NCBI GenBank assembly: GCA_964350445.1
Contig: CAYGKA010000008.1
Span: 53,958-117,957 of the forward strand
Source of the DNA: Hwanghaeella sp964350445
Lineage (GTDB): Bacteria; Pseudomonadota; Alphaproteobacteria; UBA8366; Aestuariispiraceae
Direction of reading: 5' to 3'
DNA: 64,000 nucleotides
Below are positions 18,173 through 27,937 of the stretch, piece after piece. Below the pieces are notes generated by a model. That model searched no databases, was not told the origin of the DNA, and saw only the letters and a program-made list of their open reading frames with translations. The stretch's first letter is position 1. Every line of letters begins with the position of its first letter. Position numbers and translations under genes: made by a program.

Positions 18173-20830
18173 TCACGCACCGGCCGCGAGAGCGCCTTCG
18201 ATGGCTTCCACCGCCTTCGCCGCCGCTGCGCCATCGGGCCCACCGGCTTGCGCCATATCCGAGCGCCCACCGCCGCCCTTGCCGCCGATCGCCTGCGATC
18301 CCACGCGTACAAGTTCGACCGCATCGAAGCGTTCAGTCAGATCTCCGGTGACGGCGACAACCAGGGAGGCCTTACCGTCATTGACCGCGATGACCGTGAC
18401 AACCCCGGAACCGAGTTGGCTTTTCAACTGATCGGCCAGCGGCTTCAATTCTTTCGGGTTCACACCGTCCAGAATGCGACTGGCGAACTTTATGCCGGCG
18501 ATTTCGCTGGTCTCGGACGCACTGCCCGAGCCGCCTGCGGCCAACTTGCGCGTCAGATCGGAGACTTCACGTTCCAGCTTCTTGCGCTGATCGAGCAACG
18601 CTTCCGCCTGTGCCGCGACTTCCATCGGCGGCACTCTCAAACGCGCAGCGGCGTCTCGGAGCGCCCGTTCCTGGGCGGCGAGATAATCGAATGCCGCCTG
18701 CCCGGTCAGGCATTCGATGCGCCGAACGCCCGACGCCACCGCGTTTTCGCTGACGATGTGGAACAGGCCGATATCGCCCGTCCGCCGAACATGGGTGCCG
18801 CCGCACAATTCAGTCGAATAGATATGGCCGGCCTTATCTGCTTCGTATCCCCCCATGGAAACGACTCGGACCTCGTCACCGTATTTCTCCCCGAAAAGGG
18901 CCAAGGCACCCGCCTCAATCGCTTCATCGGGCGTCATCAGACGTGTGGTAACACCCTCATTCTGGCGAATCTGAGCATTCACGATGCGCTCGACCTGTTC
19001 TATCTCCTCAAGGCTCATGGCTTTCGGATGGGCAAAATCAAAGCGCATGCTGTCCGCGCCAACCTGGGAACCCTTCTGCGTCACATGATCGCCTAGAACG
19101 CGCCGCAAAGCCTCGTGCGCCAAGTGGGTGACGGAATGGTTTGAGCGCAGCTTGTTCCGGCGCTCGCCGTCGACAAGCATTTCCAACGCGTCGCCGACCC
19201 GGAGCGTCCCCTCCGTCAATGTGCCGACATGTAAATGCATGTCGCCCAGCTTCTTCTGCGTATCGGTGACGGTGAAGGCGGCGCCGTCGACGCTGTTGAG
19301 AACGCCCTGATCCCCCATCTGACCGCCGCTTTCACCGTAGAACGGGGTCTGGTTGGCGATCACGATCGCATCGTCGCCTTTCGCAATGCTGTCCACCGTC
19401 TTACCGTCCTTGACGAGAGCGGTGACAACGCCTTCGGCCTTTTCGGTCTCATAACCGAAGAACTCCGTCGCGCCGACCTTCTCCTTCAATTCGAACCAAA
19501 CGCTTTCGGTCGCGGCTTCGCCGGAGCCTGCCCAGGCCTTGCGCGCCTTGGCCTTCTGTTCGTCCATGGCCTCGTCATAGCCGGACTCGTCAACGGTCCG
19601 GCCCTGCCCGCGCAGGATATCCTTGGTCAGATCGAGCGGAAAACCGAAAGTGTCGTAAAGCGTGAACGCGACGCGCCCGGGCAGCGTTCCCCCCTCGGGC
19701 ATGTCGGCCACTTCGTCGTCCAGCAGCTTCAGGCCGCGGTCCAGCGTCGTCTTGAAGCGCGATTCCTCCAGCTTCAGGGTTTCCGTGATCAAAGCCTCGG
19801 CCCGGCGCAGTTCCTCGAAATGACCGCCCATCTGCCCGACCAGGAAAGGCACAAGGCGATGCATCAGCGGGTCATTCGCGCCCAACATATGGGCGTGGCG
19901 CATGGCCCGTCGCATGATGCGCCGTAGGACATAGCCACGGCCTTCATTCGACGGCAGCACACCGTCGGCAATCAGAAACGACGACGCGCGCAGATGATCG
20001 GTGATGACCTTGTGGCTTGCCGATTGAGGCCCATCCGGGTCGACGCCGGTCAGGTCGGCGACCGCTTCGATGATCACCCGCATCAGGTCGATGTCATAGT
20101 TGTTGTGTTTGCCCTGGAGCACGGCGGCGATGCGCTCGAGTCCCATGCCGGTATCGATCGACGGCTTCGGCAGGTTCATCCGCTTGCCGGGTTCGATCTG
20201 CTCGAACTGCATGAAGACGAGATTCCAAATTTCGATGAAACGGTCGCCATCCTCATCCGGTGATCCGGGGGGCCCGCCCGGGATCGACGGGCCATGATCG
20301 TAAAATATTTCGGAACACGGGCCGCAAGGGCCGGTATCGCCCATCTGCCAGAAATTGTCCGAGGTCGGGATCCGGATGATCTTGTCGTCGGACAGTCCCG
20401 CTATCTTCTTCCAAAGCGTGGCGGCTTCTTCGTCTTCGGAGTAGACCGTGACCAGAAGGCGGTTCTTGTCCAAGCCGAATTCCTGCGTGACCAGGTTCCA
20501 GGCCAGTTCGATGGCCCGATCCTTGAAGTAGTCGCCGAAGGAAAAATTCCCAAGCATTTCGAAGAAGGTATGGTGCCGCGCCGTATAACCGACATTTTCC
20601 AGGTCATTGTGTTTCCCACCGGCCCGGACACATTTTTGCGACGTCGCCGCGCGGTCGTAGTCACGGTGTTCCTGACCCGTGAAGACGTTCTTGAACTGCA
20701 CCATACCGGCATTGGTGAACATCAGGGTCGGATCGTTCCGGGGAACCAGCGGTGAGGACGACACGACCTCGTGGCCATGCTTCTCAAAGTACCGCAAAAA
20801 CTCCGAGCGAATGTCGTTCGCGCTGATCAT
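18173..20830 (-). CDS. alaS: Alanyl-tRNA synthetase
   Basis: A class II synthetase that charges tRNA-Ala. It begins at ISANDIRSEFLRYFEKHGHE, the typical AlaS N-terminus; earlier in-frame residues are not family-like. Domains in order are a catalytic core with PLVPRNDPTLMFTNAGMVQF and FFEMLGNFSFGDYF, tRNA recognition, and the editing domain. Editing-site zinc-type ligands lie in HSVTHLAHEALR and ELCGGTHVRRTGD. A C-terminal coiled coil and C-Ala/DHHA1 region with GGGGRSDMAQAGG close the protein. Length 885 is normal. It sits near recA as in many alphaproteobacteria. Confidence 0.98.
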   Translation of the reverse strand: MISANDIRSEFLRYFEKHGHEVVSSSPLVPRNDPTLMFTNAGMVQFKNVFTGQEHRDYDRAATSQKCVRAGGKHNDLENVGYTARHHTFFEMLGNFSFGDYFKDRAIELAWNLVTQEFGLDKNRLLVTVYSEDEEAATLWKKIAGLSDDKIIRIPTSDNFWQMGDTGPCGPCSEIFYDHGPSIPGGPPGSPDEDGDRFIEIWNLVFMQFEQIEPGKRMNLPKPSIDTGMGLERIAAVLQGKHNNYDIDLMRVIIEAVADLTGVDPDGPQSASHKVITDHLRASSFLIADGVLPSNEGRGYVLRRIMRRAMRHAHMLGANDPLMHRLVPFLVGQMGGHFEELRRAEALITETLKLEESRFKTTLDRGLKLLDDEVADMPEGGTLPGRVAFTLYDTFGFPLDLTKDILRGQGRTVDESGYDEAMDEQKAKARKAWAGSGEAATESVWFELKEKVGATEFFGYETEKAEGVVTALVKDGKTVDSIAKGDDAIVIANQTPFYGESGGQMGDQGVLNSVDGAAFTVTDTQKKLGDMHLHVGTLTEGTLRVGDALEMLVDGERRNKLRSNHSVTHLAHEALRRVLGDHVTQKGSQVGADSMRFDFAHPKAMSLEEIEQVERIVNAQIRQNEGVTTRLMTPDEAIEAGALALFGEKYGDEVRVVSMGGYEADKAGHIYSTELCGGTHVRRTGDIGLFHIVSENAVASGVRRIECLTGQAAFDYLAAQERALRDAAARLRVPPMEVAAQAEALLDQRKKLEREVSDLTRKLAAGGSGSASETSEIAGIKFASRILDGVNPKELKPLADQLKSQLGSGVVTVIAVNDGKASLVVAVTGDLTERFDAVELVRVGSQAIGGKGGGGRSDMAQAGGPDGAAAAKAVEAIEGALAAGA

Positions 20831-21064
20831 GATCCGTACCCTACGAAATCCAATGTTTCCCGCCCGATGTATCCGAATACCCATTCGGTCCCGGCGGGGC
20901 CGCATTTACTAGCTTGCGGTCGCCACCGTGTCCAGAAAGTCAGGGTCGGAAACGTCCGATGAGGGGCGTTTCAGTCCCATAGAAACCTTTTGTTTAGGAT
21001 TTTGTGATTTAACAACACCATATACTAGAGTCCAAATACGCATTCGAATTTCTGGAAAATTGAT

Positions 21065-21598
21065 ATGACCGTTTCGCTTACTGCTCTTAACGACCAGCCC
21101 TTTACGGTGCTTAACGACTTCGCGAAAATCACGGATCACGAACTCATCGATCCCAGCATAATCGTCCGGGACGGAGCCCGGAAATTATATAATTGGTGGT
21201 CCGGCTACGTCACCCGCCATGGGACGCTTCCGACCCGCCAAGCGTTCGATATTCTGACCATGCTGCCCCATGCCGCCGATATGTTTCTTGCCGCCCGAAC
21301 CGGGGAGGGAAATTGGACCTATCAGTTGCAGGGCGAGGAATTTAAACGGCTTTTTAATGGCGGGTTTCAGAAGGACGTGGAAATCAACTGTTCGTTCGCG
21401 GCTTTTCCCCATACCGTGACCGAGTATTTGACCTCTGTGGCTAGCGGTCGCGTTTGCCGTCGTAGTCACGGCACGTTGAACGGTTCCATCAAGAACAGAA
21501 ATACCTTCGAGTCCATCGACTGCCCGCTGATCGATCCGAAGGGCCGGGTCAGCCATATCATCGGGATCGCAGAACTTTACCGGAACCGCGAGACCTGA
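21065..21598 (+). CDS. PAS_5-type domain protein
   Basis: A 177-residue cytoplasmic protein made of one PAS-like fold of the PAS_5 type, with the core WTYQLQGEEFKRLFNGGFQKDVEI followed by EYLTSVASGRVCRRSHG and ending in HIIGIAELY. There is no kinase, cyclase or DNA-binding partner domain. Such stand-alone proteins are multi-copy in Rhodospirillales-like genomes and their role is unknown. Two more occur in this window, at 32372 and 46993. It has its own AT-rich upstream region with a TATACT hexamer (about 21022) and a strong terminator downstream. Confidence 0.8.
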   Translation: MTVSLTALNDQPFTVLNDFAKITDHELIDPSIIVRDGARKLYNWWSGYVTRHGTLPTRQAFDILTMLPHAADMFLAARTGEGNWTYQLQGEEFKRLFNGGFQKDVEINCSFAAFPHTVTEYLTSVASGRVCRRSHGTLNGSIKNRNTFESIDCPLIDPKGRVSHIIGIAELYRNRET

Positions 21599-21644
21599 GC
21601 CCGTAGGGCGTCTGTTTCGGCCCCCTGTACCGCAAGTATGAGAA

Positions 21645-21700
21645 CGGCCCGCGCGATGAATGTTCGCGCGGGCCGCCTTCTTTGGGGATCAATTTTTTAT
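21645..21700. terminator. Strong hairpin between the convergent PAS gene and recA
   Basis: A 12-bp perfect GC-rich inverted repeat (21645-21656 with 21664-21675, 7-base loop) is followed on the plus strand by CCTTCTTT and a little later by a TTTTTT run. It separates two converging genes and probably terminates both, best on the plus strand. Confidence 0.7.
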
Positions 21701-21735
21701 CGTAGCTGCCCATGCCGGCCGCTACAGCAGGCAAA

Positions 21736-22836
21736 TCAAGTCTGCGGATCGTCATCCGGTGTCAGGGCGGCTTCGGCCGCTTCTTCGGCAGCCGGTCCTT
21801 CCAGCATCGCACTGTCGAGCACGCCGGCATTCTCCCGGATCTTCCGTTCGATGTCGGCAGCCACATCCTTGTTCTCGAGCAGGAAGCGTTTCGCATTCTC
21901 ACGGCCCTGGCCGATGCGCTGACCCGAGTAAGAGAACCAGGCACCCGACTTCTCGACAATATTCGCGTTGACGCCGAGGTCCAGAATTTCACCCGTTTTC
22001 GAGATTCCTTCACCATACATGATGTCGAATTCGACCTGACGGAACGGCGGCGCCACCTTGTTCTTCACGACCTTGACACGCGTCTGGTTCCCGACCACTT
22101 CATCGCGGTCCTTGATTTGGCCGATACGGCGTATATCCAGTCGAACACTGGCGTAGAACTTCAAGGCGTTCCCGCCGGTTGTCGTCTCCGGACTGCCGAA
22201 CATCACACCGATCTTCATCCGAATCTGGTTGATGAAGATGACCATGCAATGCGTGCGGTTGATCGAACCGGTGAGTTTGCGGAGCGCCTGGCTCATCAAA
22301 CGCGCCTGAAGACCGACATGCGTATCGCCCATCTCGCCTTCAAGTTCGGCCCGCGGCACCAGGGCGGCAACCGAATCGATAACCAGAACATCGACCGCGC
22401 CCGACCGCACGAGCGTGTCGGCGATTTCAAGCGCCTGTTCACCGGCATCAGGCTGGGAAATCAGCAATTCGTCGATATCAACGCCCAACTTCTTCGCATA
22501 AGCGGGGTCAAGCGCGTGTTCCGCATCCACGAAGGCGCAGGTTCCGCCGCGCTTTTGTGCTTCCGCCACGACATGCAGCGCCAACGTTGTTTTACCTGAG
22601 CTTTCCGGCCCGTAAATTTCGACGATCCGGCCCTTCGGCAATCCACCGATGCCGAGCGCGATATCGAGCCCGATGGAACCGGACGAAATCGACTCGATGT
22701 CCAGCGCCTTCTGTTGGCCGAGCTTCATGATAGAGCCCTTGCCGAAAGAGCGCTCAATTTGCCCCAGGGCAGCTTCCAAAGCCTTGTTCTTATCCATCTC
22801 GTCCTTGCCTACCAGGCGCAATGCCGACTGATTCAT
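21736..22836 (-). CDS. recA: Recombinase RecA
   Basis: RecA is the strand-exchange ATPase of homologous recombination and coprotease of LexA in the SOS response. It shows ALEAALGQIERSFGKGSIM at the N-terminus, Walker A GPESSGKTTLALH, and the central ALKFYASVRLDIRRIGQIKD. DNA-binding loop regions and the acidic C-terminal tail (EEAAEAALTPDDDPQT) are also present. From the ATG at 22836 (GGGGACA upstream) it is 366 residues, normal for the family. A perfect GTTC-N7-GTTC box lies about 80 bases upstream, so LexA control is very likely. Confidence 0.98.
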   Translation of the reverse strand: MNQSALRLVGKDEMDKNKALEAALGQIERSFGKGSIMKLGQQKALDIESISSGSIGLDIALGIGGLPKGRIVEIYGPESSGKTTLALHVVAEAQKRGGTCAFVDAEHALDPAYAKKLGVDIDELLISQPDAGEQALEIADTLVRSGAVDVLVIDSVAALVPRAELEGEMGDTHVGLQARLMSQALRKLTGSINRTHCMVIFINQIRMKIGVMFGSPETTTGGNALKFYASVRLDIRRIGQIKDRDEVVGNQTRVKVVKNKVAPPFRQVEFDIMYGEGISKTGEILDLGVNANIVEKSGAWFSYSGQRIGQGRENAKRFLLENKDVAADIERKIRENAGVLDSAMLEGPAAEEAAEAALTPDDDPQT

Positions 22837-22913
22837 CTGATTGTCCCCGTTTCTGTCATAGGCGCTAACCCTGCGCAACGGCGACACTGTACACTTTTTG
22901 TTCTCATTCTCAA

Positions 22914-22928
22914 GTTCTTTTTTTGTTC
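22914..22928 (-). promoter_or_regulatory. Alphaproteobacterial LexA (SOS) box of recA
   Basis: The plus strand reads GTTCTTTTTTTGTTC, an exact GTTC-N7-GTTC direct repeat, the alphaproteobacterial LexA operator. Read on the recA strand it is GAAC-N7-GAAC. It lies 78 bases upstream of the recA start. A further GTTC at 22900-22903 and a GTTT-N7-GTTC variant near 22955 flank it. Confidence 0.85.
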
Positions 22929-23055
22929 TTATAACTGAGACTACAATATCATTTGTTTTCGCGATGTTCTCAATAGTCGGGCTGACCTCCAGGGATGTTC
23001 CATTTGGCGGAACATCGGGTGCCGCGAATCGGGCCGCGATGACGGACGTATGGGA

Positions 23056-25200
23056 TCAGCCCTGGCCTTCCGGCTGGAGCGCGGTTTTCACCTTCGCAGC
23101 CAGTTGTTTCAGGCTGAAGGGCTTGGGCAGGAAATAGACTTTGGGAAGTGCTGTAATTTCCTTTGCGACGGCCTCTTGCGTATAGCCGGATATGCACACG
23201 ACGGGCAGGTCCGGCATATCCTGGCGCGCCGTCTTGATCAGGGTCGCGCCATCGACTTCCGGCATCATCATATCGGTGATCAATAGGTCGAAGGAGTTCT
23301 CGGCCAGAATCTCCAAGGCCGCCGCGCCGGTCCTGGCTTCCGTTACGACATACCCCTTGCTGCGCAGCGCCCGTGCGCTGAACAGGCGGACCGGGTCCTC
23401 GTCCTCCACCAACAGGATCTCCCCGCCGCCCGTAATATCGTTTTCCGGCCCGGCCGCGGCGAGGTCGTCTTGGATTTCCGTTCCATGCGGTGCGGCTTCC
23501 GGAATGTAGAGGCGGAAGGTCGTGCCGGTTTCCCCCTTCGTTCTGCTATCCACGGTAATGAAACCGCCCATCTGCTGAAGGCTTCCATAGACCATGGATA
23601 GCCCGAGGCCCGTTCCCTCGCCGATCCCCTTGGTGGTGAAAAACGGGTCGAATATCCGGCCCCTGATACTGTCGGAAATACCCGCGCCCGTGTCCGTGAC
23701 CGCAATAACGAGATAGCGCCCCGGCGGCGCCGTTTCACCGCTCAACGGTGTCGGTGCGGTGAATTCCACCATGCTCGTTTCAATATCGAGCGCGCCGAAA
23801 CCGTCAATCGCGTCCCGGGCGTTGACCGCCAGATTGATGACGACCTGCTCCAACTGGCTATGATCGGCCTTGATCAGCCCCAGGTCCCGGCCGTGAGTCA
23901 TCTTCAAGGTAACGCGTTCGCCGAGAACCCGCCGCAACAAGGACGAGATTTCAGCCAGGATATCAGTGACATTGGTCAGCCGTGGCTGCAGCGGTTGCTG
24001 CCGCGAGAACGCCAGCAACTGCCGAACAAGACGCGCGGCCCGCTTTGCGTTCTGGGTGATCTGCATGACATCGGCGAATGTTTGCTCGCCCTGATGGTGG
24101 CGCTGCAGAACCAGATCGCAGAAACCGATGATCGCGGTCAGCATATTGTTGAAGTCATGGGCGACACCGCCGGCCAGTTGCCCCAATGCCTGCATTTTCT
24201 GGGATTGCGCGAATTGCATCTCGAGCCGTTTGCGTTCGGTCGCGTCGAGAACGTAAACCAGCATGCCCCCGTTGCCGCCGCGTGTTTCGGCCGAACGGGA
24301 GACATGAAGCGTAAGCGTCACCTCCTGCCCGGTATCGGGGGAAACATCTAACGGTCCCGCCGCCCGTTGGGTCGCCAAGTCGTCCAGCATTGCGGCAATG
24401 GCCGGTCTGTCCTCTGCCTTGAACAGATCCAGGAAGGACGCGCCATTCAGGGCGTCTCGTCCGATAAGTTGGCGGAAATTGGCGTTGGCCTCGCGGACCT
24501 GCCGGTCCTTGTCCAGCAGCAACAATCCAAAGGGCGCGTTCTCAAGCGCCCGCGACAGGATCGCCAAGCGGTCCCGCGCCCGGTCTTCCGACCGCCGCGC
24601 ATCGGTAACGTTGCGGACACGCCAGACTCGCAATCCCTCACCCACCGGAACGACTTGTATCTGATAGCGCGTGGCTTCGTTCCTGGGGCCAGGACCACTG
24701 ACTTCCAGAACGCGGGTCGTCTCACCATGGGCGGCAGCCGCGGCTGCCTCGATGCTTCCAGGAACGGATTCACCGTCCGGCGCATTCGTCAGGCCGGCAT
24801 CCGAGAACGCTTTCGACAAGAGCGACGGGATCGCATCAGGCGGATTGTCATCGGCCGCTATCCCGCACAGCTGCATGAAAGCGGGGTCCAGATAAACCGG
24901 TGTGCCCGCCACGCCAAACTCTGGGATTTCTTCGATCGCGACCGCTTCGTCCAACCGTTCCAACGCCTGACGCAAGGCAGCGGCATTGGCGGCCGAACGG
25001 CCGGCGCGGGAGCCGACGCCAACGGCCCCACCTGTAAACAATACGAAAAGGCCCATCCCGGCCATGACGGCAAGCGTCACCACGACCGCGGTTACATCGG
25101 CGCCCGACCCTAAAAGAACCCCGCCAACAGCGATCATTCCCGTAGCCCAGAGCGCGATAAGGATTGCGTTGCGCCGCACTTTGCTCCCCGACCCACCCAC
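23056..25200 (-). CDS. cckA: Hybrid histidine kinase CckA
   Basis: CckA is the membrane-bound hybrid kinase/phosphatase that supplies phosphate through ChpT to CtrA and controls the alphaproteobacterial cell cycle and motility. Two membrane segments lie at about 12-55. PAS-like regions follow at about 80-200 and 215-325. The HisKA H-box is GGVAHDFNNMLTAIIGFCDL (His about 348), followed by HATPase N- and G-boxes (VVINLAVNARDAI, GTGLGLSMVYG). A receiver domain with the acceptor Asp about 643 in LLITDMMMPEVDG ends the protein. Start is GTG at 25200; a second GTG at 25179 has a better GGGGAG upstream. It lies 20 bases after flhB and may be cotranscribed with it. Confidence 0.92.
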   Translation of the reverse strand: MGGSGSKVRRNAILIALWATGMIAVGGVLLGSGADVTAVVVTLAVMAGMGLFVLFTGGAVGVGSRAGRSAANAAALRQALERLDEAVAIEEIPEFGVAGTPVYLDPAFMQLCGIAADDNPPDAIPSLLSKAFSDAGLTNAPDGESVPGSIEAAAAAAHGETTRVLEVSGPGPRNEATRYQIQVVPVGEGLRVWRVRNVTDARRSEDRARDRLAILSRALENAPFGLLLLDKDRQVREANANFRQLIGRDALNGASFLDLFKAEDRPAIAAMLDDLATQRAAGPLDVSPDTGQEVTLTLHVSRSAETRGGNGGMLVYVLDATERKRLEMQFAQSQKMQALGQLAGGVAHDFNNMLTAIIGFCDLVLQRHHQGEQTFADVMQITQNAKRAARLVRQLLAFSRQQPLQPRLTNVTDILAEISSLLRRVLGERVTLKMTHGRDLGLIKADHSQLEQVVINLAVNARDAIDGFGALDIETSMVEFTAPTPLSGETAPPGRYLVIAVTDTGAGISDSIRGRIFDPFFTTKGIGEGTGLGLSMVYGSLQQMGGFITVDSRTKGETGTTFRLYIPEAAPHGTEIQDDLAAAGPENDITGGGEILLVEDEDPVRLFSARALRSKGYVVTEARTGAAALEILAENSFDLLITDMMMPEVDGATLIKTARQDMPDLPVVCISGYTQEAVAKEITALPKVYFLPKPFSLKQLAAKVKTALQPEGQG

Positions 25201-25220
25201 CGGCTATTGACCGGACCCGT

Positions 25221-26303
25221 TTATTTATTGGCACCCGCCATCTTGCCTTTGAGGCGCCAGACAAAGCTTATCACCTCCGCGACCGCCTTGTAATGCTCTT
25301 CCGGGATTTGCTGATCGAGATCGCAGCTCGCATGCAGCGCCCGGGCCAAAGGTGGGTTCTCGATGATCGGAATGTCCAGTTCTTCCGCCAGGTCGCGGAT
25401 GCGTTTCGCCACCAGGTCCTGCCCTTTCGCGATCAGGATCGGCGCGTCCATTTCATCGGGTTTGTAGGACAGCGCACAGGCAAAGTGCGTCGGGTTGGTC
25501 ACCACGACATCCGCATCGGGCACCGCCTGCATCATCCGGGTGCGAGCCCTTTCCATCCGGATTTGCCGCAGCCTGTTCTTGATCTGCGGATCCCCTTCCT
25601 GGTTCTTGAACTCTTCCTTCACCTCCTGCTTCGTCATGCGCAGTTGTTTGCGATGCTGCATGCGCTGGAAGAAGATATCGAACACCATGATGGCGAAAAG
25701 GATCATCAAGACACCCGCAAGTATCCTGAGAATCAGGATCAATATCTCCTGGAGGTGGTCCTCGGAGGTCAGACTGGGCAGGATGTCTAGCCGGTTGAAC
25801 TCCGGCATCACCAGGACGATGCCGACGGCGCCTACGATGACGAGCTTCAGAAGGTTCTTCAGAAACTCCACATAGGTTTTCATCTGAATATATTTTTTGG
25901 CCCCTGAGAGGGGATTGATCTTGCTCAGCTTCGGCTTGATCGGTTCGGTCGTGATAAGCCAACCGTTCTGCAGCACGTAGCCGGAGGCCGCCAGAATCGC
26001 GAACATGAGCAGCGGCCAAGCCATGACGCCCAGCACATCCATCAACATATTTCTGAGCGCCGCTCCCAGTTCCGCCGGACCGAAAAGGTAGGTGTGCGGA
26101 CGGGCAATGAAGGAGACCAGAATCTCCTTCAATCGACCGGCGACGAACGGCGCCAAAAGCGCCAGCATGATCGCCGTTCCAAACAGCATCACCCATGTCG
26201 GCACTTCACGGCTGGTCGGCAGTTGCCCTTTCCTGCGGGCATCCACCAACCGTTTACCGGTCGGTTCTTCTGTTTTTGAGTCGGGATCGTCGTCGCTGGA
26301 CAT
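25221..26303 (-). CDS. flhB: Flagellar export switch protein FlhB
   Basis: FlhB is the flagellar type III export gate component that switches substrate class from rod/hook to filament. Four membrane segments occupy residues about 30-210. The cytoplasmic C-terminal domain contains the autocleavage motif NPTH in VVVTNPTHFACALSY (about residues 266-280) and ends with the LAEELDIPIIENPPLARAL block. Length 360 is normal. It is the last flagellar gene of the flgB-flgC-fliE-fliQ-fliR-flhB run and is followed closely by cckA. Confidence 0.96.
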   Translation of the reverse strand: MSSDDDPDSKTEEPTGKRLVDARRKGQLPTSREVPTWVMLFGTAIMLALLAPFVAGRLKEILVSFIARPHTYLFGPAELGAALRNMLMDVLGVMAWPLLMFAILAASGYVLQNGWLITTEPIKPKLSKINPLSGAKKYIQMKTYVEFLKNLLKLVIVGAVGIVLVMPEFNRLDILPSLTSEDHLQEILILILRILAGVLMILFAIMVFDIFFQRMQHRKQLRMTKQEVKEEFKNQEGDPQIKNRLRQIRMERARTRMMQAVPDADVVVTNPTHFACALSYKPDEMDAPILIAKGQDLVAKRIRDLAEELDIPIIENPPLARALHASCDLDQQIPEEHYKAVAEVISFVWRLKGKMAGANK

Positions 26304-26406
26304 AGGCCCACCCGTCCTCTACACCGCCGCCCGCCCGCCACCGCTTTTGTCCGGTCGAGCGCTCAACCCGATGCCCCTTCCGGACGGGCATCGAGGCCGG
26401 CGGCTG

Positions 26407-27174
26407 TCAATTGAAACTGATGAACCTGGCCAATCCGTCCGAAAAATCGGCCAGGAAGGTCATCATGATAGCTTGAATAGTTAACAACAGCACTAACAGA
26501 CCCAGCATGATCTGCATCGGCATGGCCAGGAAAAAGACCTGCAACTGCGGCATCAACCGAGCCAGCAACCCCAACAATGCATAGAAAACGGTTCCGATGA
26601 CGATGAACGGGGAAGCCAGTTTCATTGCCAGAATGAAACTGTCGGCGGCTCCGCGCGCGATCATCTGAGAGAAATCGCCGACCGGCGGCATGACGCCCGG
26701 CTGGAACACCTGATAGCTTTCCACCAGTCCTGCCAGCATCACGTGGTGCAATTCGGTCGCGTAGATAAGCAAAGTGCCGAGCATGGTTAGCAGCACCGAC
26801 TGCAATGACCCCTGATCGTCGAGCCCCGGATTGAACAGAAGCGCGTTGGCAAAGCCGGTGATCACGGAAATGACCATGCCGGCGGTGGCCAGTGCCGCGA
26901 CCATGATTCGCACAATCGCCCCCAGGAAAACACCCACCAATATTTCGGCTGAGATAAGCAAGATGATCGCCAGAATGCCCGACGTCGGTATCGCCGGCAC
27001 CTTGTCCTGCACGATCGGCGTTACGATGATGCTGAAGGTCAGGGCCAATAACAGACGAACTTGCGGAGAAATATAGGCTTCGCCGATCGTCGGCAGAATC
27101 ATGAAGGTCGCGCCGATGCGTACGAAGACCATCATCAACGCGAAGACTTGGATGACGAGTAGGTCGGCCAACAT
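26407..27174 (-). CDS. fliR: Flagellar export gate protein FliR
   Basis: A polytopic inner-membrane subunit of the flagellar type III export gate. The 255 residues are almost wholly hydrophobic, with conserved RIGATFMILPTIGEAYISPQVRLLLAL near the N-terminus and LKMASPF-like (AMKLASPFIVIGTVFYALLGLLARL) sequence typical of FliR. It lies between fliQ (21 bases apart) and flhB (103 bases). Confidence 0.95.
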   Translation of the reverse strand: MLADLLVIQVFALMMVFVRIGATFMILPTIGEAYISPQVRLLLALTFSIIVTPIVQDKVPAIPTSGILAIILLISAEILVGVFLGAIVRIMVAALATAGMVISVITGFANALLFNPGLDDQGSLQSVLLTMLGTLLIYATELHHVMLAGLVESYQVFQPGVMPPVGDFSQMIARGAADSFILAMKLASPFIVIGTVFYALLGLLARLMPQLQVFFLAMPMQIMLGLLVLLLTIQAIMMTFLADFSDGLARFISFN

Positions 27175-27195
27175 GCGGCGTACACGCCTTTCCGG

Positions 27196-27462
27196 TCAGC
27201 CGAGCGATATGGCCTTGTCCATGACGAACCGCATCAGATCGGTCAGAACGCTCAGCATGTAGGGCAGAAGAAACAGAAGAGACGCAAACACGACCAGGAT
27301 GCGGGGAACGAAGGTCAGTGTCGCTTCCTGAATCTGTGTCAGGGCCTGGAAAACCGCAATGATCAAGCCGATGACAAGACCGACGACCATGATCGGCGAC
27401 GCGACGAGCAAGGTCGCGCGGATGGCTTGAAAAGCAATATCGAGGGCTGTCGCTTCATCCAT
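27196..27462 (-). CDS. fliQ: Flagellar export gate protein FliQ
   Basis: An 88-residue inner-membrane protein with two long hydrophobic helices and the family pattern ATLLVASPIMVVGLVIGLII followed by ALTQIQEATLTFVPRI. It assembles with FliP and FliR around the export channel. Size is normal and it stands just before fliR. Confidence 0.95.
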   Translation of the reverse strand: MDEATALDIAFQAIRATLLVASPIMVVGLVIGLIIAVFQALTQIQEATLTFVPRILVVFASLLFLLPYMLSVLTDLMRFVMDKAISLG

Positions 27463-27579
27463 GATCGCAACGCGTTTCGGCTATTCTCCAGGACCCAATC
27501 GGACGCAATCTATCCCGATTCAGCTTCCGTCCAACAACACGCAACGCGGATTCATTTTTGTTGCCGCCGGCCACGCGGA

Positions 27580-27894
27580 TCAAATCGGCATACGAAGAAT
27601 CTGCTGGTATGCGCTGATCATCCGGTCCCGAACACGAACGACCGTGTTCAAGGTGGCTTCCGCATGCGAAATGGCGGTGACGACTTCGGTCAAATCGGCG
27701 CGCCCGGCTATAGCGTCTATGGAAAGCCGTTCCGCGCTGCGGTTGGCGACGACAGCTTCCTGCACACCATTCTTGACCAGATCCAGAAAAGACCCGCCCG
27801 CCGGTGTATCGCCTTTCGGCGCGGCGGCCGGACCGGGAACCGGTGTGGCGTTGGCGCGATAGGCCGCTGCTGCATCTGCTGGGTTGATTGCCAT
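27580..27894 (-). CDS. fliE: Flagellar hook-basal body protein FliE
   Basis: FliE joins the MS ring to the proximal rod and is an early export substrate. The 104-residue sequence has a low-complexity Ala/Pro N-terminus. The conserved FliE core follows (SFLDLVKNGVQEAVVANRSAERLS, then LTEVVTAISHAEATLNTVVRVRDRMISAYQQILRMPI). No clear ribosome-binding site precedes the ATG. A CtrA-type box lies 44 bases upstream, between flgC and fliE, so this gene may have a promoter inside the operon. Confidence 0.93.
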   Translation of the reverse strand: MAINPADAAAAYRANATPVPGPAAAPKGDTPAGGSFLDLVKNGVQEAVVANRSAERLSIDAIAGRADLTEVVTAISHAEATLNTVVRVRDRMISAYQQILRMPI

Positions 27895-27937
27895 TTATCT
27901 AAAATCCAATCTATTTCCCAAACTACCCGTCTAACCC

